Origin: Chloroflexaceae bacterium
GTDB taxonomy: Bacteria > Chloroflexota > Chloroflexia > Chloroflexales > Chloroflexaceae
DNA length: 64,000 bases
Direction of reading: 5' to 3'
NCBI GenBank assembly: GCA_025057155.1
Contig: JANWYD010000002.1
Location: forward strand, 186,001 to 250,000
The notes under the pieces were generated by a model. That model saw nothing but the letters and a program-made list of their open reading frames with translations. It had not been told where the DNA came from and ran no database searches. Both the position numbers and the translations under genes were made by a program. Positions 1 through 7,623 of the stretch are shown here, piece after piece; positions within the stretch are counted from its first letter, which is position 1, and the number at the start of each line of letters is the position of its first letter.

Positions 1-2
1 TC

Positions 3-884
3 TGGGAGATCGGCAATGAGCCTGATGCTTTCATCTTTGCCTCGGATTCTCCTTACGGCTGCTGGGGGCGAGTTGATGAACCACTCTACGGCGGACAGGC
101 CTTCGGAGCTTTGCTGAACGCGGTCTATCCGGCCATCAAGGGCGTCAATCCGGAGTTGCAGGTCATTCACGGCGGACTGCTGCTCGACCGGCCCTACAAT
201 TCGAGCACTGACCAGGGCCGTTCCGCCCGCTTCCTGGAAGGGGTGCTTGAGGCCGGTGGCGGACGGTCCTTCGATATCCTGGCTTTCCATAGCTACAGTT
301 ACTACAATGGCACGCCCGATGGCACGGCAGGACCCGAGGATTGGAAGCCCGCCTATCTGCGCGGCCTGCTGGCGCGCTATGGTCTCACGAAACCGTTGAT
401 CAAGACCGAAAGCGCCCTGCTCTGCCTGGCAGCCAGTCCAGAGTGCGCGCAGGCTCAGGCAGACGCCATCCCTCGCCTCGCGGTGCGCGCGCTCCGCGAC
501 GATCTGCTGAGCTCCGTCTGGTACATCTACGACTCGGATAGTTTCCACCGCACGGCCCTGCTGGAGCCAACCAGCCCGGACGTGCTGCGGCCAGCTTATA
601 CCGCCTTTGCCTACGCGGCGCGGGCGCTGGGCGGGTATCGCTACGACGCGCCGGTCCCCGATCTGGCGCTGGCTGAAGGTCACCGTCTGAGACGGGGACG
701 GGAGGCGCTCATCGTAGTCTGGGCAAACGCGCCCCGGCAGGTGAGCCTGCTCCTGGGCCAGGCAACCAGTCTGCACTGCGCCGAGGCCGATGGCAGGCTG
801 TTTCCCTGTGTCGCCGAGCGGGGGCGCCTCATGCTTATGGCTGCGCCGGCGCCGCGCTATATCTCATTTTTGGCCTCGAACTAA
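3..884 (+). CDS. Clan-A glycoside hydrolase, C-terminal part (5' end outside window)
   Basis: The reading frame is open from the left edge, so this is the 3' part (about 293 residues) of a longer gene. The internal TTG at 111 is not a credible start because the frame upstream encodes WEIGNEP, the acid/base motif of clan-A (beta/alpha)8 hydrolases (Glu codon at 18-20). Further on, LAFHSYSYYNG and LIKTES (Glu codon 408-410, likely nucleophile) complete the retaining GH5/GH39-like pattern. A small C-terminal beta region follows, as in GH39-type enzymes. Substrate cannot be read from the sequence. A second protein of the same clan lies at 11119-13107. A strong hairpin terminator follows at 1097-1140. 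The hydrolase class is fairly sure; the family number is not. Confidence 0.7.
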   Translation, partial: WEIGNEPDAFIFASDSPYGCWGRVDEPLYGGQAFGALLNAVYPAIKGVNPELQVIHGGLLLDRPYNSSTDQGRSARFLEGVLEAGGGRSFDILAFHSYSYYNGTPDGTAGPEDWKPAYLRGLLARYGLTKPLIKTESALLCLAASPECAQAQADAIPRLAVRALRDDLLSSVWYIYDSDSFHRTALLEPTSPDVLRPAYTAFAYAARALGGYRYDAPVPDLALAEGHRLRRGREALIVVWANAPRQVSLLLGQATSLHCAEADGRLFPCVAERGRLMLMAAPAPRYISFLASN

Positions 885-888
885 TGTA

Positions 889-935
889 GAGTAAGTTTCC
901 TGGCCTTTCCGCCCCCCTCCCAGCCTCCCCCTGCC
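889..935. repeat. Dispersed repeat segment shared with the 22.8-kb MITE
   Basis: About 45 bases, beginning AGTAAGTTTCCTGGCC and running through a C-rich stretch, are nearly identical to 22795-22840, which is the left part of a MITE-like element inserted in the integrase pseudogene. Here the right end of the element is not recognisable, so this is probably a partial or diverged copy. It starts directly behind the stop codon of the glycoside hydrolase. Confidence 0.6.
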
Positions 936-1096
936 AGGGGAAGGCGGCAGACGCCCTCCTCCCTACTCCGGGGGTATGTATAAACCAAGGCCTGAGTTGT
1001 GCGATTGCTCTACTGATGGTATAACAGAACAGCAGCGATACACCCGTAGCCCATGAGCAGCCAAGGCTGTCCTGGGCAGAGAAAAGCCTCGATGGC

Positions 1097-1140
1097 GGGC
1101 GGAAGGGACGCACTGGCAGCCGTCCTTTCCGCCCCTTTTT
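1097..1140 (+). terminator. Rho-independent terminator of the glycoside hydrolase gene
   Basis: A 14-bp stem (1097-1110 pairing with 1121-1134, one G-T wobble), a 10-nt loop, then C and five T. It lies about 210 nt after the hydrolase stop and before the GT4 gene. The other bases of 885-1376 hold repeat copies (889-935, 1165-1236) but no gene I can support. Confidence 0.75.
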
Positions 1141-1164
1141 GCGCCGCTCCGGCCTTATGTGATG

Positions 1165-1236
1165 GCGGATTGTGGATTTTGGATTTGCGATTGCGATCCA
1201 GCTAGTCCCGGTGATCAGACCGGGCGATGATGCAGA
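1165..1236 (+). repeat. Dispersed 3'-end element, copy 1
   Basis: Contains GATTGTGGATTTTGGATT followed about 35 nt later by CAGACCGGGCGATGATGC. The same two-box arrangement recurs at 5182-5254 (minus), 10939-11006, 13110-13172 and 54204-54270, in all those cases next to a stop codon. This copy follows the terminator of the glycoside hydrolase on the same strand. Confidence 0.55.
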
Positions 1237-1376
1237 TCACAGTCTTCAACAGGAATTGGCATAAATCTCGGCGGACGCGACGGGAGGGGACGTGGGAGGA
1301 TGCCAGACCTCTCCTGTCACAAGCAGAGCGTCGAGACACAAGCAGGCAAGGGCTTGTATCACCAAGGAGAGCACTG

Positions 1377-2648
1377 GTGCGCATTGCAATGATCAGCGTG
1401 CACAGCAGCCCGCTGGCGCGCCTGGGGAGCAAGGAAGCCGGTGGCATGAACGTCTATGTGCGCGAACTGGCCCGCGAGCTGGGCAGTCGCGGCATTCCAG
1501 TAGATATTTTCACCCGCAGTCAGGAAGCGGCTTGCCCAACGGTGGAGGCGCTAAGTTGCGGGGTGCGGGTGATCAACCTGCACACCGGTCCAGCGGCGCC
1601 GTATGACAAAAATTGGGTGCTCACCTATCTGCCTGAGTTCGTCAGCCGGATGCGCTGCTTCGCCGAGGGCGAGGATCTGACCTATGATCTGATCCACAGC
1701 CACTACTGGCTTTCAGGTGAGGCGGCGCTGCGGTTGCGCTGTAGCTGGGGTGTGCCAGTCGTGCACATGTTTCACACCCTCGGAGCCATGAAAAACCAGG
1801 TGGCCCGAAGCAGCGACGAGAGCGAAAGCGGGCAGCGCATCGCCATCGAGCGGCGCCTGCTGCACGAGGTTGATGCGGTGGTCGCCGCGACGCCCCTCGA
1901 CCGGGCGCAGATGGTCTGGCACTACGGCGCCGACCCGCGGCGCATCCACGTCGTCCCCTGCGGCGTGGATCTGCGGCGTTTTCGGCCCCGGCCACAGGCC
2001 GAAGCGCGGGCTGAACTGGGCCTGCCCGCAGAGGAGCGGCTGCTGGTGTGCGTGGGGCGCATGGAGCCGTTGAAAGGCATGGACGGGCTCATCCGCGCCC
2101 TGCCGCTGATTCTGGCCCGGGGCATCGGGGCGCGCGTCTTGCTGATCGGCGGCGACGATGAGCGCCACCCGGCGCGCTGGAACGCCGAACAGCGCCGACT
2201 CGCCGCCTTGCGCCGCGAACTGGGCGTTGCTGAACGGGTGCGCTTCCTCGGCGCGCAGCCCCAGGAACGGCTGCCGGCATACTTTGCCGCCGCTGATGTA
2301 GTAGTGGCGCCTTCGCATTACGAATCCTTCGGTCTGGCGGCTCTGGAGGCAATGGCCAGCGGCGCCGCGGTGGTCGCCAGTCGCGCCGGGGGCCTGGCGC
2401 TGACGATTGAAGATGGGCGCAGTGGATTGCTTGCGCCGCCTGACGACCATCATGCCCTGGCAGCGCAGATCCTGCGCGTGCTGGAAGATCCCGCCCTGGC
2501 CAGGGCATTACGAGCCGGAGCGCGCCGACGGGCTGAGGAGTATGGCTGGGACGCGGTTGCCCGGCGCATCGGCGCCCTCTACGAGCAGGCTATTGCCGAG
2601 CGGCTGGCGGCCTGGGCGGCCCGGCGCCCACTGGCTCAGGTATCGTAG
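1377..2648 (+). CDS. GT4 glycosyltransferase, sucrose-phosphate-synthase/MshA-like
   Basis: A 423-residue GT-B retaining glycosyltransferase. The start is the GTG at 1377, chosen because AAGGAGA (1364-1370) sits 6 nt upstream; an in-frame start 150 bases earlier has no such site and would add an unrelated Arg-rich leader. The N-terminal domain opens with AMISVHSSP and GGMNVYVRELARELG, the acceptor-side signature of the MshA/sucrose-phosphate-synthase group. MFHTLGAMKN follows. The C-terminal nucleotide-sugar domain has VGRMEPLKG and YESFGLAALEAMASG (the E-x7-E motif). There is no signal peptide or membrane helix, so it acts in the cytoplasm. Donor and acceptor are not decided by sequence. It stands alone between a terminator and the puf promoter. 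Confidence 0.8.
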   Translation: MRIAMISVHSSPLARLGSKEAGGMNVYVRELARELGSRGIPVDIFTRSQEAACPTVEALSCGVRVINLHTGPAAPYDKNWVLTYLPEFVSRMRCFAEGEDLTYDLIHSHYWLSGEAALRLRCSWGVPVVHMFHTLGAMKNQVARSSDESESGQRIAIERRLLHEVDAVVAATPLDRAQMVWHYGADPRRIHVVPCGVDLRRFRPRPQAEARAELGLPAEERLLVCVGRMEPLKGMDGLIRALPLILARGIGARVLLIGGDDERHPARWNAEQRRLAALRRELGVAERVRFLGAQPQERLPAYFAAADVVVAPSHYESFGLAALEAMASGAAVVASRAGGLALTIEDGRSGLLAPPDDHHALAAQILRVLEDPALARALRAGARRRAEEYGWDAVARRIGALYEQAIAERLAAWAARRPLAQVS

Positions 2649-2738
2649 GGACCCGCCGCCTTCCCGACGCGCCACCTGAACAACGCTAACGCGAACCCCT
2701 TGCCCAATGGTTATCTATATGCAATCTACGGTGAAGAA

Positions 2739-2767
2739 GTTCCGGCGGCCCAGCGGGCCGCCGGAAC
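2739..2767. other. Perfect 13-bp palindrome behind the GT4 gene
   Basis: GTTCCGGCGGCCC (2739-2751), a 3-nt loop and its exact complement (2755-2767). There is no T run, so it is not a classical terminator, but it may stop transcription or protect the GT4 mRNA end. It lies 45 bases upstream of the puf -35 box, where it could also insulate or bind a regulator. Confidence 0.6.
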
Positions 2768-2812
2768 GATTCCGGCGCGTTCTGATGCTAAGAAAGAGTT
2801 GCGCTTCGTTGC

Positions 2813-2841
2813 TTGACAAGCCCATAGCGGCGTATTATACT
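2813..2841 (+). promoter_or_regulatory. Sigma70-type promoter of pufLM
   Basis: TTGACA (2813-2818), a 17-bp spacer and TATACT (2836-2841), followed by a leader of about 140 nt before pufL. The -35 is a perfect consensus match, so basal expression should be strong; control by light or oxygen, if any, would need an extra site that I cannot identify. Confidence 0.8.
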
Positions 2842-2988
2842 TTGTCTGAACGCTTGGCTTTTTGCATTTTCTGCAATTATCATGCCCTCGTGCATATCGA
2901 ACCTGGCGGCGCAGGGAGCAGGCTGACCCCGCCCTGGTCGCGGCGATCCACCCCTTCGCGACTGAGCCTTCTGGAAAGGTAGCCGGCT

Positions 2989-3924
2989 ATGAGTAGAGCC
3001 AAGGCCAAAGACCCTCGCTTCCCCGACTTTTCGTACACTGTTGAGGAGGGCGCCCGCGCCACGCGGGTGCCTGGCGGGCGAACGATTGAGGAATTGGAGC
3101 CCGAGTACAAGATCAAAGGCCGGACCACCTTCAGCGCCCTGTTCAAGACTGACCCCTTTGATTTCTGGGTCGGGCCGTTCTACGTTGGCTTCTGGGGGTT
3201 AGTATCGGTCCTGGGGATCATCTTCGGAACCTATTTCTACATTGACGCAACCATTCTGCGCGGGCCGTACTCTTATCCTCAGAACTTCTTCGCCGGGCGC
3301 ATTGATCCGCCCCCCGCCGAGGTGGGCCTGGCCCTCGTCGGCCCCGGGCAACCGGGCTTTGCCTGGCAGATGACGGTGTTCTTCGCCACCCTGGCCTTCT
3401 TCGGCTGGCTGATGCGCCAGGTTGACATCAGCATGAAGCTGCGGATGGGCTATCACATCGCAGTGGCCTACGGCGTGGTCTTCTCCTCCTGGCTGACGTT
3501 GCAGATCATCCGCCCGATCCTGCTGGGGCAGTGGCACGAAGGCTTCGTGCTGGGCATTATGCCCCATCTGGACTGGGTCTCGAACTTCGGCTACCGCTAT
3601 AACAACTTCTTCTATAATCCCTTCCACGCTCTGGGGATCACCGGGCTCTTTGGCTCCACATGGCTGCTGGCCTGCCACGGCTCGCTGATTCTGAGCGCGG
3701 CGCAGTATCGCGGCCCAGAAGGCGGGGATATCGAGAATATGTTCTTCCGCGATACGATTATTTACTCCATCGGCGAGTCGGGCATCCATCGCCTTGGCTT
3801 CATCTTCGCCTGTGGCGGCGTGCTCTCGGCCAATCTCTGCATCTTGTTCTCGGGCTGGCCGGTGCAGGACTGGGTGAGCTTCTGGAACTTCTGGAATACG
3901 TTGCCCTGGTGGAGTGGAGTGTAG
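2989..3924 (+). CDS. pufL: Photosynthetic reaction centre L subunit
   Basis: A 311-residue integral membrane protein that, with PufM, holds the pigments and quinones of the type-2 reaction centre. The N-terminus has about 45 extra residues before the region aligning with purple-bacterial L. Five membrane segments are visible. Ligand histidines in order: His193 (PHLDWVSN, accessory bacteriochlorophyll), His213 (NPFHALG, special pair), His230 (LACHGSL, iron) and His267 (GIHRLG, iron). Spacings match purple L subunits except for three residues missing between the two iron ligands. GGAAAGG (2973-2979) precedes the ATG. It has its own consensus promoter, and pufM follows after 65 nt. The length fits Chloroflexus PufL. 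No antenna (pufBA) or cytochrome (pufC) genes are adjacent, as in Chloroflexus, where they lie elsewhere. Confidence 0.97.
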   Translation: MSRAKAKDPRFPDFSYTVEEGARATRVPGGRTIEELEPEYKIKGRTTFSALFKTDPFDFWVGPFYVGFWGLVSVLGIIFGTYFYIDATILRGPYSYPQNFFAGRIDPPPAEVGLALVGPGQPGFAWQMTVFFATLAFFGWLMRQVDISMKLRMGYHIAVAYGVVFSSWLTLQIIRPILLGQWHEGFVLGIMPHLDWVSNFGYRYNNFFYNPFHALGITGLFGSTWLLACHGSLILSAAQYRGPEGGDIENMFFRDTIIYSIGESGIHRLGFIFACGGVLSANLCILFSGWPVQDWVSFWNFWNTLPWWSGV

Positions 3925-3940
3925 GGCCGGCCGGAAGCTG

Positions 3941-3968
3941 CAGGCTGAAGGCTACAGGCTGAAGGCTG
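3941..3968 (+). repeat. Two 14-bp tandem repeats between pufL and pufM
   Basis: CAGGCTGAAGGCTA (3941-3954) is followed directly by CAGGCTGAAGGCTG (3955-3968). They fill half of the short pufL-pufM gap, so the spacing of the two genes could change by slippage. Confidence 0.8.
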
Positions 3969-3989
3969 TACACCCTAGAGGGAATGACT

Positions 3990-4910
3990 ATGGCTACGGT
4001 GAATACCACACCCGGCGATCTGGAACTGGGGCCGCGAGATAAGGGGCGCATCGGCAGGCCTATCGAGTTGCCCATCCTGGAGAACTTCGGTCTTGACAGC
4101 CAGATCGGCCCGACCTACATCGGTTTCTGGAACCTGACCGCGTATATTACCGGCGGCCTGTTCTTCTTCATCTGGCTGGTCGTGATGGCTTCCCAGGTGG
4201 GCTGGAACCCGCTCGCCTTCGCCAAGTATTTCTTCGTGCTCCAGATTGACCCGCCGCCGGCTGGATACGGGCTGGGCTGGGCGCCGCTGGAACAGGGCGG
4301 CTGGTGGTTGATTTCCACCTTCTTCCTCACCATTTCCATCTTCGCCTGGTTGATGCACCTGTACACCCGCGCGGTGCGCCTGGGCCTGAAACCCTACCTG
4401 GCCTACGGCTTCACCGGGGCGATTATTCTCTACCTGGTGATCTACATCATCCGCCCGATGTGGATGGGCACCTGGGCCGAGGCCCCGCCCCACGGCCTCA
4501 AGGCGCTGCTTGACTGGACCAATAACGTCAGCGTGCGCTACGGCAACTTCTACTACAACCCGTTCCACATGCTCTCGATCTTCTTCCTGCTCGGTTCGAC
4601 GGTGCTCCTGGCGATGCACGCCGGCACGATATGGGCCCTCGAAAAATACGCCGCCCACGAGGAGTGGCAGGAGATCCAGTCCCCCGGCACGGGCACCGAG
4701 CGCGCGCAACTGTTCTGGCGCTGGTGCATGGGCTTTAATGCCAATGCCTACTCCATCCATCTGTGGGCCTTCTGGTTCGCCTGGTTGTGCGGCGTTACCG
4801 GCGCGATCGGGGTGTTCCTCTCGATGCCCGATTTTGTGAATAACTGGTACCAGTGGGGCGTCGAGGCCGGCATCAACTATCCGGATACGCTGCCGCCGAC
4901 GTTGCCCTGA
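3990..4910 (+). CDS. pufM: Photosynthetic reaction centre M subunit
   Basis: A 306-residue partner of PufL. The start is the ATG at 3990 (MATVNTTPGDLE), 7 nt after AGAGGG; the ATG at 3984 lies too close to that site. His193 (NPFHML) ligates the special pair; AMHAGT and YSIHLW supply iron-ligand histidines, and the Glu of ERAQLF is the usual iron carboxylate. Twenty residues before His193, where purple bacteria have the His of the M-side accessory bacteriochlorophyll, this protein has Leu173 (ALLDWTNN). The same substitution is known in Chloroflexus, whose centre has three bacteriochlorophylls and three bacteriopheophytins. It is cotranscribed with pufL and ends at a strong terminator. Confidence 0.97.
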   Translation: MATVNTTPGDLELGPRDKGRIGRPIELPILENFGLDSQIGPTYIGFWNLTAYITGGLFFFIWLVVMASQVGWNPLAFAKYFFVLQIDPPPAGYGLGWAPLEQGGWWLISTFFLTISIFAWLMHLYTRAVRLGLKPYLAYGFTGAIILYLVIYIIRPMWMGTWAEAPPHGLKALLDWTNNVSVRYGNFYYNPFHMLSIFFLLGSTVLLAMHAGTIWALEKYAAHEEWQEIQSPGTGTERAQLFWRWCMGFNANAYSIHLWAFWFAWLCGVTGAIGVFLSMPDFVNNWYQWGVEAGINYPDTLPPTLP

Positions 4911-4956
4911 TCGCTGTTCTCGTTACTGAACCTTCTCCACCTCCCCCCCCCACCCC

Positions 4957-4991
4957 CGCGACACCTCTCCCGCCAGAGGTGTCGCGGTGTT
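4957..4991 (+). terminator. Rho-independent terminator of pufLM
   Basis: A perfect 12-bp stem, CGCGACACCTCT (4957-4968) with 4975-4986, a 6-nt loop, then GTGTTTT. It lies 46 nt behind the pufM stop and ends the operon, so no third gene belongs to it. The rest of 4911-5259 has no gene. Confidence 0.9.
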
Positions 4992-5181
4992 TTCCGGCTC
5001 TCGCCACCGGGAGAAGGGTCGGGAAACCAGGTTTCCTCATGCCTCCGCCCGATGCGCCAGGGGCGCCTGCGCCAGCGCCGTGCGCGCCAGAGCGGGGCGA
5101 CCTGGTCTCCCCGGGCCGCCGCCCAGGGAGAGGGACCGGGAGGGCTCCGTCCTCCCGGCCTCATACTAATTCCTGTTTGTG

Positions 5182-5254
5182 CATGGGCAACATTGCCCGG
5201 TCTGATTGGAACGACGTATACGGCAATCCAACATCCACAATCCAAAATCCGAAA
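5182..5254 (-). repeat. Dispersed 3'-end element, copy 2
   Basis: Read on the minus strand: GGATTTTGGATTGTGG, then about 35 nt later CAGACCGGGCAATG. It begins 5 nt after the stop codon of the minus-strand gene 5260-5892 and has the same orientation as that gene, like the other copies. Confidence 0.6.
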
Positions 5255-5259
5255 TGATA

Positions 5260-5892
5260 TTACATCGCGTCCGGCACGGCTCCCGTATCGAACTCTCGCC
5301 CCAACGCCTCGGCTACGGCCACGGCCACCTCTTCCAGATCGGCCGCGTCGGCGGCGCTGTCAACGATCCACACCTGGGAGCCGACGATGAGTTCCAGCGC
5401 CACAATCGGGCGCACGCGGCGCAACATGCCCGTCGCCAGCGGGCGCCGGCGCAGGCGCAGGCCGCTGACCCGGTTGAAGGGAATGCGCTGCTCGCGAACC
5501 TTGCCCACCCGGCTGCTCTGGGTAAAGGTGATCGCCTCCTCCCCGGCGTCAATCACAATGCAGTTACGCGTGGTGAGCACAGCATAGCCGCCCACCAGAC
5601 GCTGGTACCCGAACCCGCCCAGCAGCCCCCCCAGCACCGCCGCCAGCGCCGCCGCGGCAAAGCCCGCGCCCGCCCCGGCGCTGATCAGCCCGCTCAGGGC
5701 GATCAGCGCTCCTACGACCAGGAGCGCCACCCCGCCGCCGATGATGCCAAAGGCTGCTGGCCGGTTCAACTCTGGACGCGACTCCAGCGCCAGCCGGCCC
5801 GGCGCCCGCTCAGCGATGCGATAATACGGGCTTTCGCCCAACCGACGGCCCAGGCGCTGCTGCGTGCCCTCAATCAGGATTGTTCTGGCCAT
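5260..5892 (-). CDS. Membrane protein with two helices and a PH-like C-terminal domain
   Basis: A 210-residue protein starting at ATG 5892 (MARTILIEGTQQ); the frame upstream runs through a dispersed repeat and is not coding. After an N-terminal part of about 50 residues come two close hydrophobic helices (about 50-105) rich in Gly and Ala. A C-terminal part follows whose pattern (YAVLTTRNCIVIDAG, then RIPFNRVSGLRLRRRP) resembles bacterial PH-like domains of small membrane proteins, which I infer only from the pattern. No catalytic motif is seen. It is a single gene, convergent with pufLM. Confidence 0.6.
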   Translation of the reverse strand: MARTILIEGTQQRLGRRLGESPYYRIAERAPGRLALESRPELNRPAAFGIIGGGVALLVVGALIALSGLISAGAGAGFAAAALAAVLGGLLGGFGYQRLVGGYAVLTTRNCIVIDAGEEAITFTQSSRVGKVREQRIPFNRVSGLRLRRRPLATGMLRRVRPIVALELIVGSQVWIVDSAADAADLEEVAVAVAEALGREFDTGAVPDAM

Positions 5893-5910
5893 GCCATTGA
5901 TCCCTGAAAA

Positions 5911-6020
5911 TGGGGAACCCGGGGTTACCCACGCCCCTGCCGCGGGCAGGCCGCAGCAATCCCTCCACCGGCTGGCGGAAGGTGGGGAACCCGGCGTTCC
6001 CCACGCCCCTGCCCGATTAG
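5911..6020. repeat. Two copies of a GGGGAACCC..CCCCTGCCCGATT repeat
   Basis: TGGGGAACCCGG.GTT.CCC followed by ACGCCCCTGCC occurs at 5911-5941 and 5983-6020; the second copy contains the palindrome GGGGAACCCGGCGTTCCCC. Related copies lie at 36161-36191 and 38796-38840. The region lies upstream of the gene 5260-5892. Confidence 0.65.
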
Positions 6021-6081
6021 AAGCGCTGTGAAGCAACCCTGGGGATTGCACCACAGGCGGCAAGCTCTATTTTTACCGGAT

Positions 6082-6110
6082 TTGCATTTTTGCTCAAGCT
6101 GTGGTATACT
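6082..6110 (+). promoter_or_regulatory. Promoter of the tRNA-Gly gene
   Basis: TTGCAT (6082-6087), 17 bp, TATACT (6105-6110). Transcription should begin about 5 nt before the tRNA. Confidence 0.8.
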
Positions 6111-6121
6111 CTTCAGCGTCA

Positions 6122-6197
6122 GCGGGAGTGGCTCAGTTGGTAGAGCGACACCTTGCCAAGGTGTAGGTCGCGGGTTCGAATCCCGTCTCCCGCTCCA
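6122..6197 (+). tRNA. tRNA-Gly (anticodon GCC)
   Basis: A full cloverleaf of 76 nt. The acceptor stem GCGGGAG (6122-6128) pairs with CTCCCGC (6187-6193). Discriminator T is followed by a genomically encoded CCA. The anticodon loop TTGCCAA gives GCC, and the T-loop GGTTCGAATCC is canonical. It is a single gene with its own promoter (6082-6110) and terminator (6204-6241). Confidence 0.97.
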
Positions 6198-6203
6198 GTA
6201 TCA

Positions 6204-6241
6204 ACCGTCTGCGTTCAATGGTGAACGCAGGCGGTTTTTTT
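6204..6241 (+). terminator. Terminator of the tRNA-Gly gene
   Basis: A 14-bp stem (6204-6217 with 6222-6235, one wobble), loop ATGG, then seven T. It starts 7 nt after the CCA end. Confidence 0.92.
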
Positions 6242-6360
6242 GCGCCACGCGATTTACCGCAGAGCACGCAGAGAAGCGCAGAGTCCGCCCTTGTGAAACC
6301 CTCTACACCCCTCCGCGGCCTCTGCGGCGAGCAGGTGTGCGGGAGATGCGTACCCTCTAA

Positions 6361-6455
6361 CGTTTCTCGACAAGATTGCCCCGCAGCGATGGCGGCGCGA
6401 AAGCAGCCAGCCTCACGGCTCAGGGTCCTCGGTGGATCAAGCCATTCCAGTCAAT
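6361..6455. repeat. Dispersed TTCTCGA..CACGGCTCAGGGTCCTC repeat, copy A
   Basis: About 95 bases with the blocks TTTCTCGACAAGATTG and CACGGCTCAGGGTCCTC. Related copies: 13240-13320 and 42350-42455. It fills most of the gap between the tRNA and the UspA gene; no gene is seen in 6242-6479. Confidence 0.65.
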
Positions 6456-6479
6456 GCTCCCGGTGCATCACTCTGCCCG

Positions 6480-6902
6480 CTATTTGACCACCAGCACCGG
6501 GCACGGGGCCCCCTGGGTGACGGCCATGCTGACACTGCCCAAGGTAAGCCCGACCCAGGGGCTGCGCCCGCGCGCGCCGATCACCAGCAAGTCCGGGCGA
6601 TACACCTCTACACACCTCAGAATTGCGTCGGCTGCCGTTCCGGCTACGACGTCCGTGGCCACCTCGACGACCCCCAGATCGCGCATGCGGCGCGCGGTAT
6701 CTTGCACCAGAGCGCTGGCCTCTTCCCAGCGCTCGTCCAGCACGTCATCCAGACGCAACCCTGTCGCCTCATCGGGCGGGGGGCCGCAGGCATGCACCAC
6801 AATCACCCGCGCCGCGTAACGGCGCGCCAGAGAGATTGCCAGAGCGGCTGCCCGTTCGGCAGGGGCTGAGCCGTCCGTCGCGAGCATAATGGTCTGGAAC
6901 AT
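6480..6902 (-). CDS. Universal stress protein (UspA family), ATP-binding type
   Basis: A 140-residue single-domain Usp. The start ATG 6902 (MFQTIMLATDGS) is preceded by CGGAG 9 nt upstream. The C-terminal half has GARGRSPWVGLTLGS, an exact G-2X-G-9X-G-S nucleotide-binding motif, so it belongs to the ATP-binding subgroup. It is a cytoplasmic protein, expected to act in stress or energy sensing. A close paralogue lies upstream on the same strand (7030-7452); the 127-bp gap has a 9-bp hairpin (6966-6988), so the two may be separate transcripts or one processed transcript. Confidence 0.9.
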   Translation of the reverse strand: MFQTIMLATDGSAPAERAAALAISLARRYAARVIVVHACGPPPDEATGLRLDDVLDERWEEASALVQDTARRMRDLGVVEVATDVVAGTAADAILRCVEVYRPDLLVIGARGRSPWVGLTLGSVSMAVTQGAPCPVLVVK

Positions 6903-7029
6903 GGCTGTTCTCCGCACTGATGTGAACACAATTGGGCGCGTCCAGTGTGGGCGGAACAAGGTAGTGCGGGGAGGCTCAGCCTCCCCGCGCTCCTTCAGAT
7001 GGCAACGCAGCCCATCTGGAATGATTTTT

Positions 7030-7452
7030 TTATTTCACCACCAGCACTGGGCAGCTCGCCCGCTGCGTAACCGCCAGGCTGACGCTGCCAAGCACCAGAC
7101 CTTTCCAGGGGCTTTGCCCGCGGGCGCCAATAACCAGCAAATCGGGCGCGCGTGTTTCTACGACTGCGAGGATCACCTCACTGGCCGGCCCTTCGATCAC
7201 ATCGGTTTCGACCTCGGCGACACCCATCTCACGCAGCCGTTTGGCCACATCTTCCACCAGGCCGCGCGACTCTTCCAGCACCGCGTGCAGCGCCTGGCTA
7301 TAGTTCGGCTCGCCGAGAATGTCCGGCAGAGACGCCATCGCGTGCAGCACCAGCACCCGCGCCCCGTAGTGCCGGGCCAGCGACGCGACGTAGTCAACGG
7401 CCCGCTCGGCCGCAGCGGACCCATCGGTGGCCAGAATAATGTTGCGAAACAC
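7030..7452 (-). CDS. Universal stress protein (UspA family), paralogue
   Basis: A 140-residue Usp very similar in layout to its neighbour. The start is GTG 7452 (VFRNIILATDGS), with GGAGG 7 nt upstream; longer frames begin with unrelated sequence. The ATP motif GARGQSPWKGLVLGS is intact. It arose with 6480-6902 by duplication. It is divergent from the glycosyltransferase 7624-8886 across about 170 bp in which I recognise no clear promoter. Confidence 0.9.
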   Translation of the reverse strand: MFRNIILATDGSAAAERAVDYVASLARHYGARVLVLHAMASLPDILGEPNYSQALHAVLEESRGLVEDVAKRLREMGVAEVETDVIEGPASEVILAVVETRAPDLLVIGARGQSPWKGLVLGSVSLAVTQRASCPVLVVK

Positions 7453-7623
7453 GGTGAACCTCCATTGGTTCTGGCTGTGCTCCAGAGCACAGCAACCTAC
7501 CCCACCCTCGCGGGTGATCATGGTTATGGTACCATTAAGCGGCGTCGCGATGCGTTATCATCGTGTCACGGGCAGTTCAGGCACATCTACGCACGCCGTT
7601 GCGGATCAGAAAGTGAGTGATGT

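Noticed and set aside
1227-1376. Upstream start of the GT4 gene at 1227, adding 50 residues
   Set aside because: The extra part is Arg-rich with no family similarity, while GTG 1377 has a well-placed AAGGAGA and begins directly at the Rossmann strand.
5206-5907. A 233-codon plus-strand frame opposite the gene 5260-5892
   Set aside because: Gln/Arg/Ala/His-rich antisense shadow; the minus-strand frame has membrane helices and a consistent domain plan.
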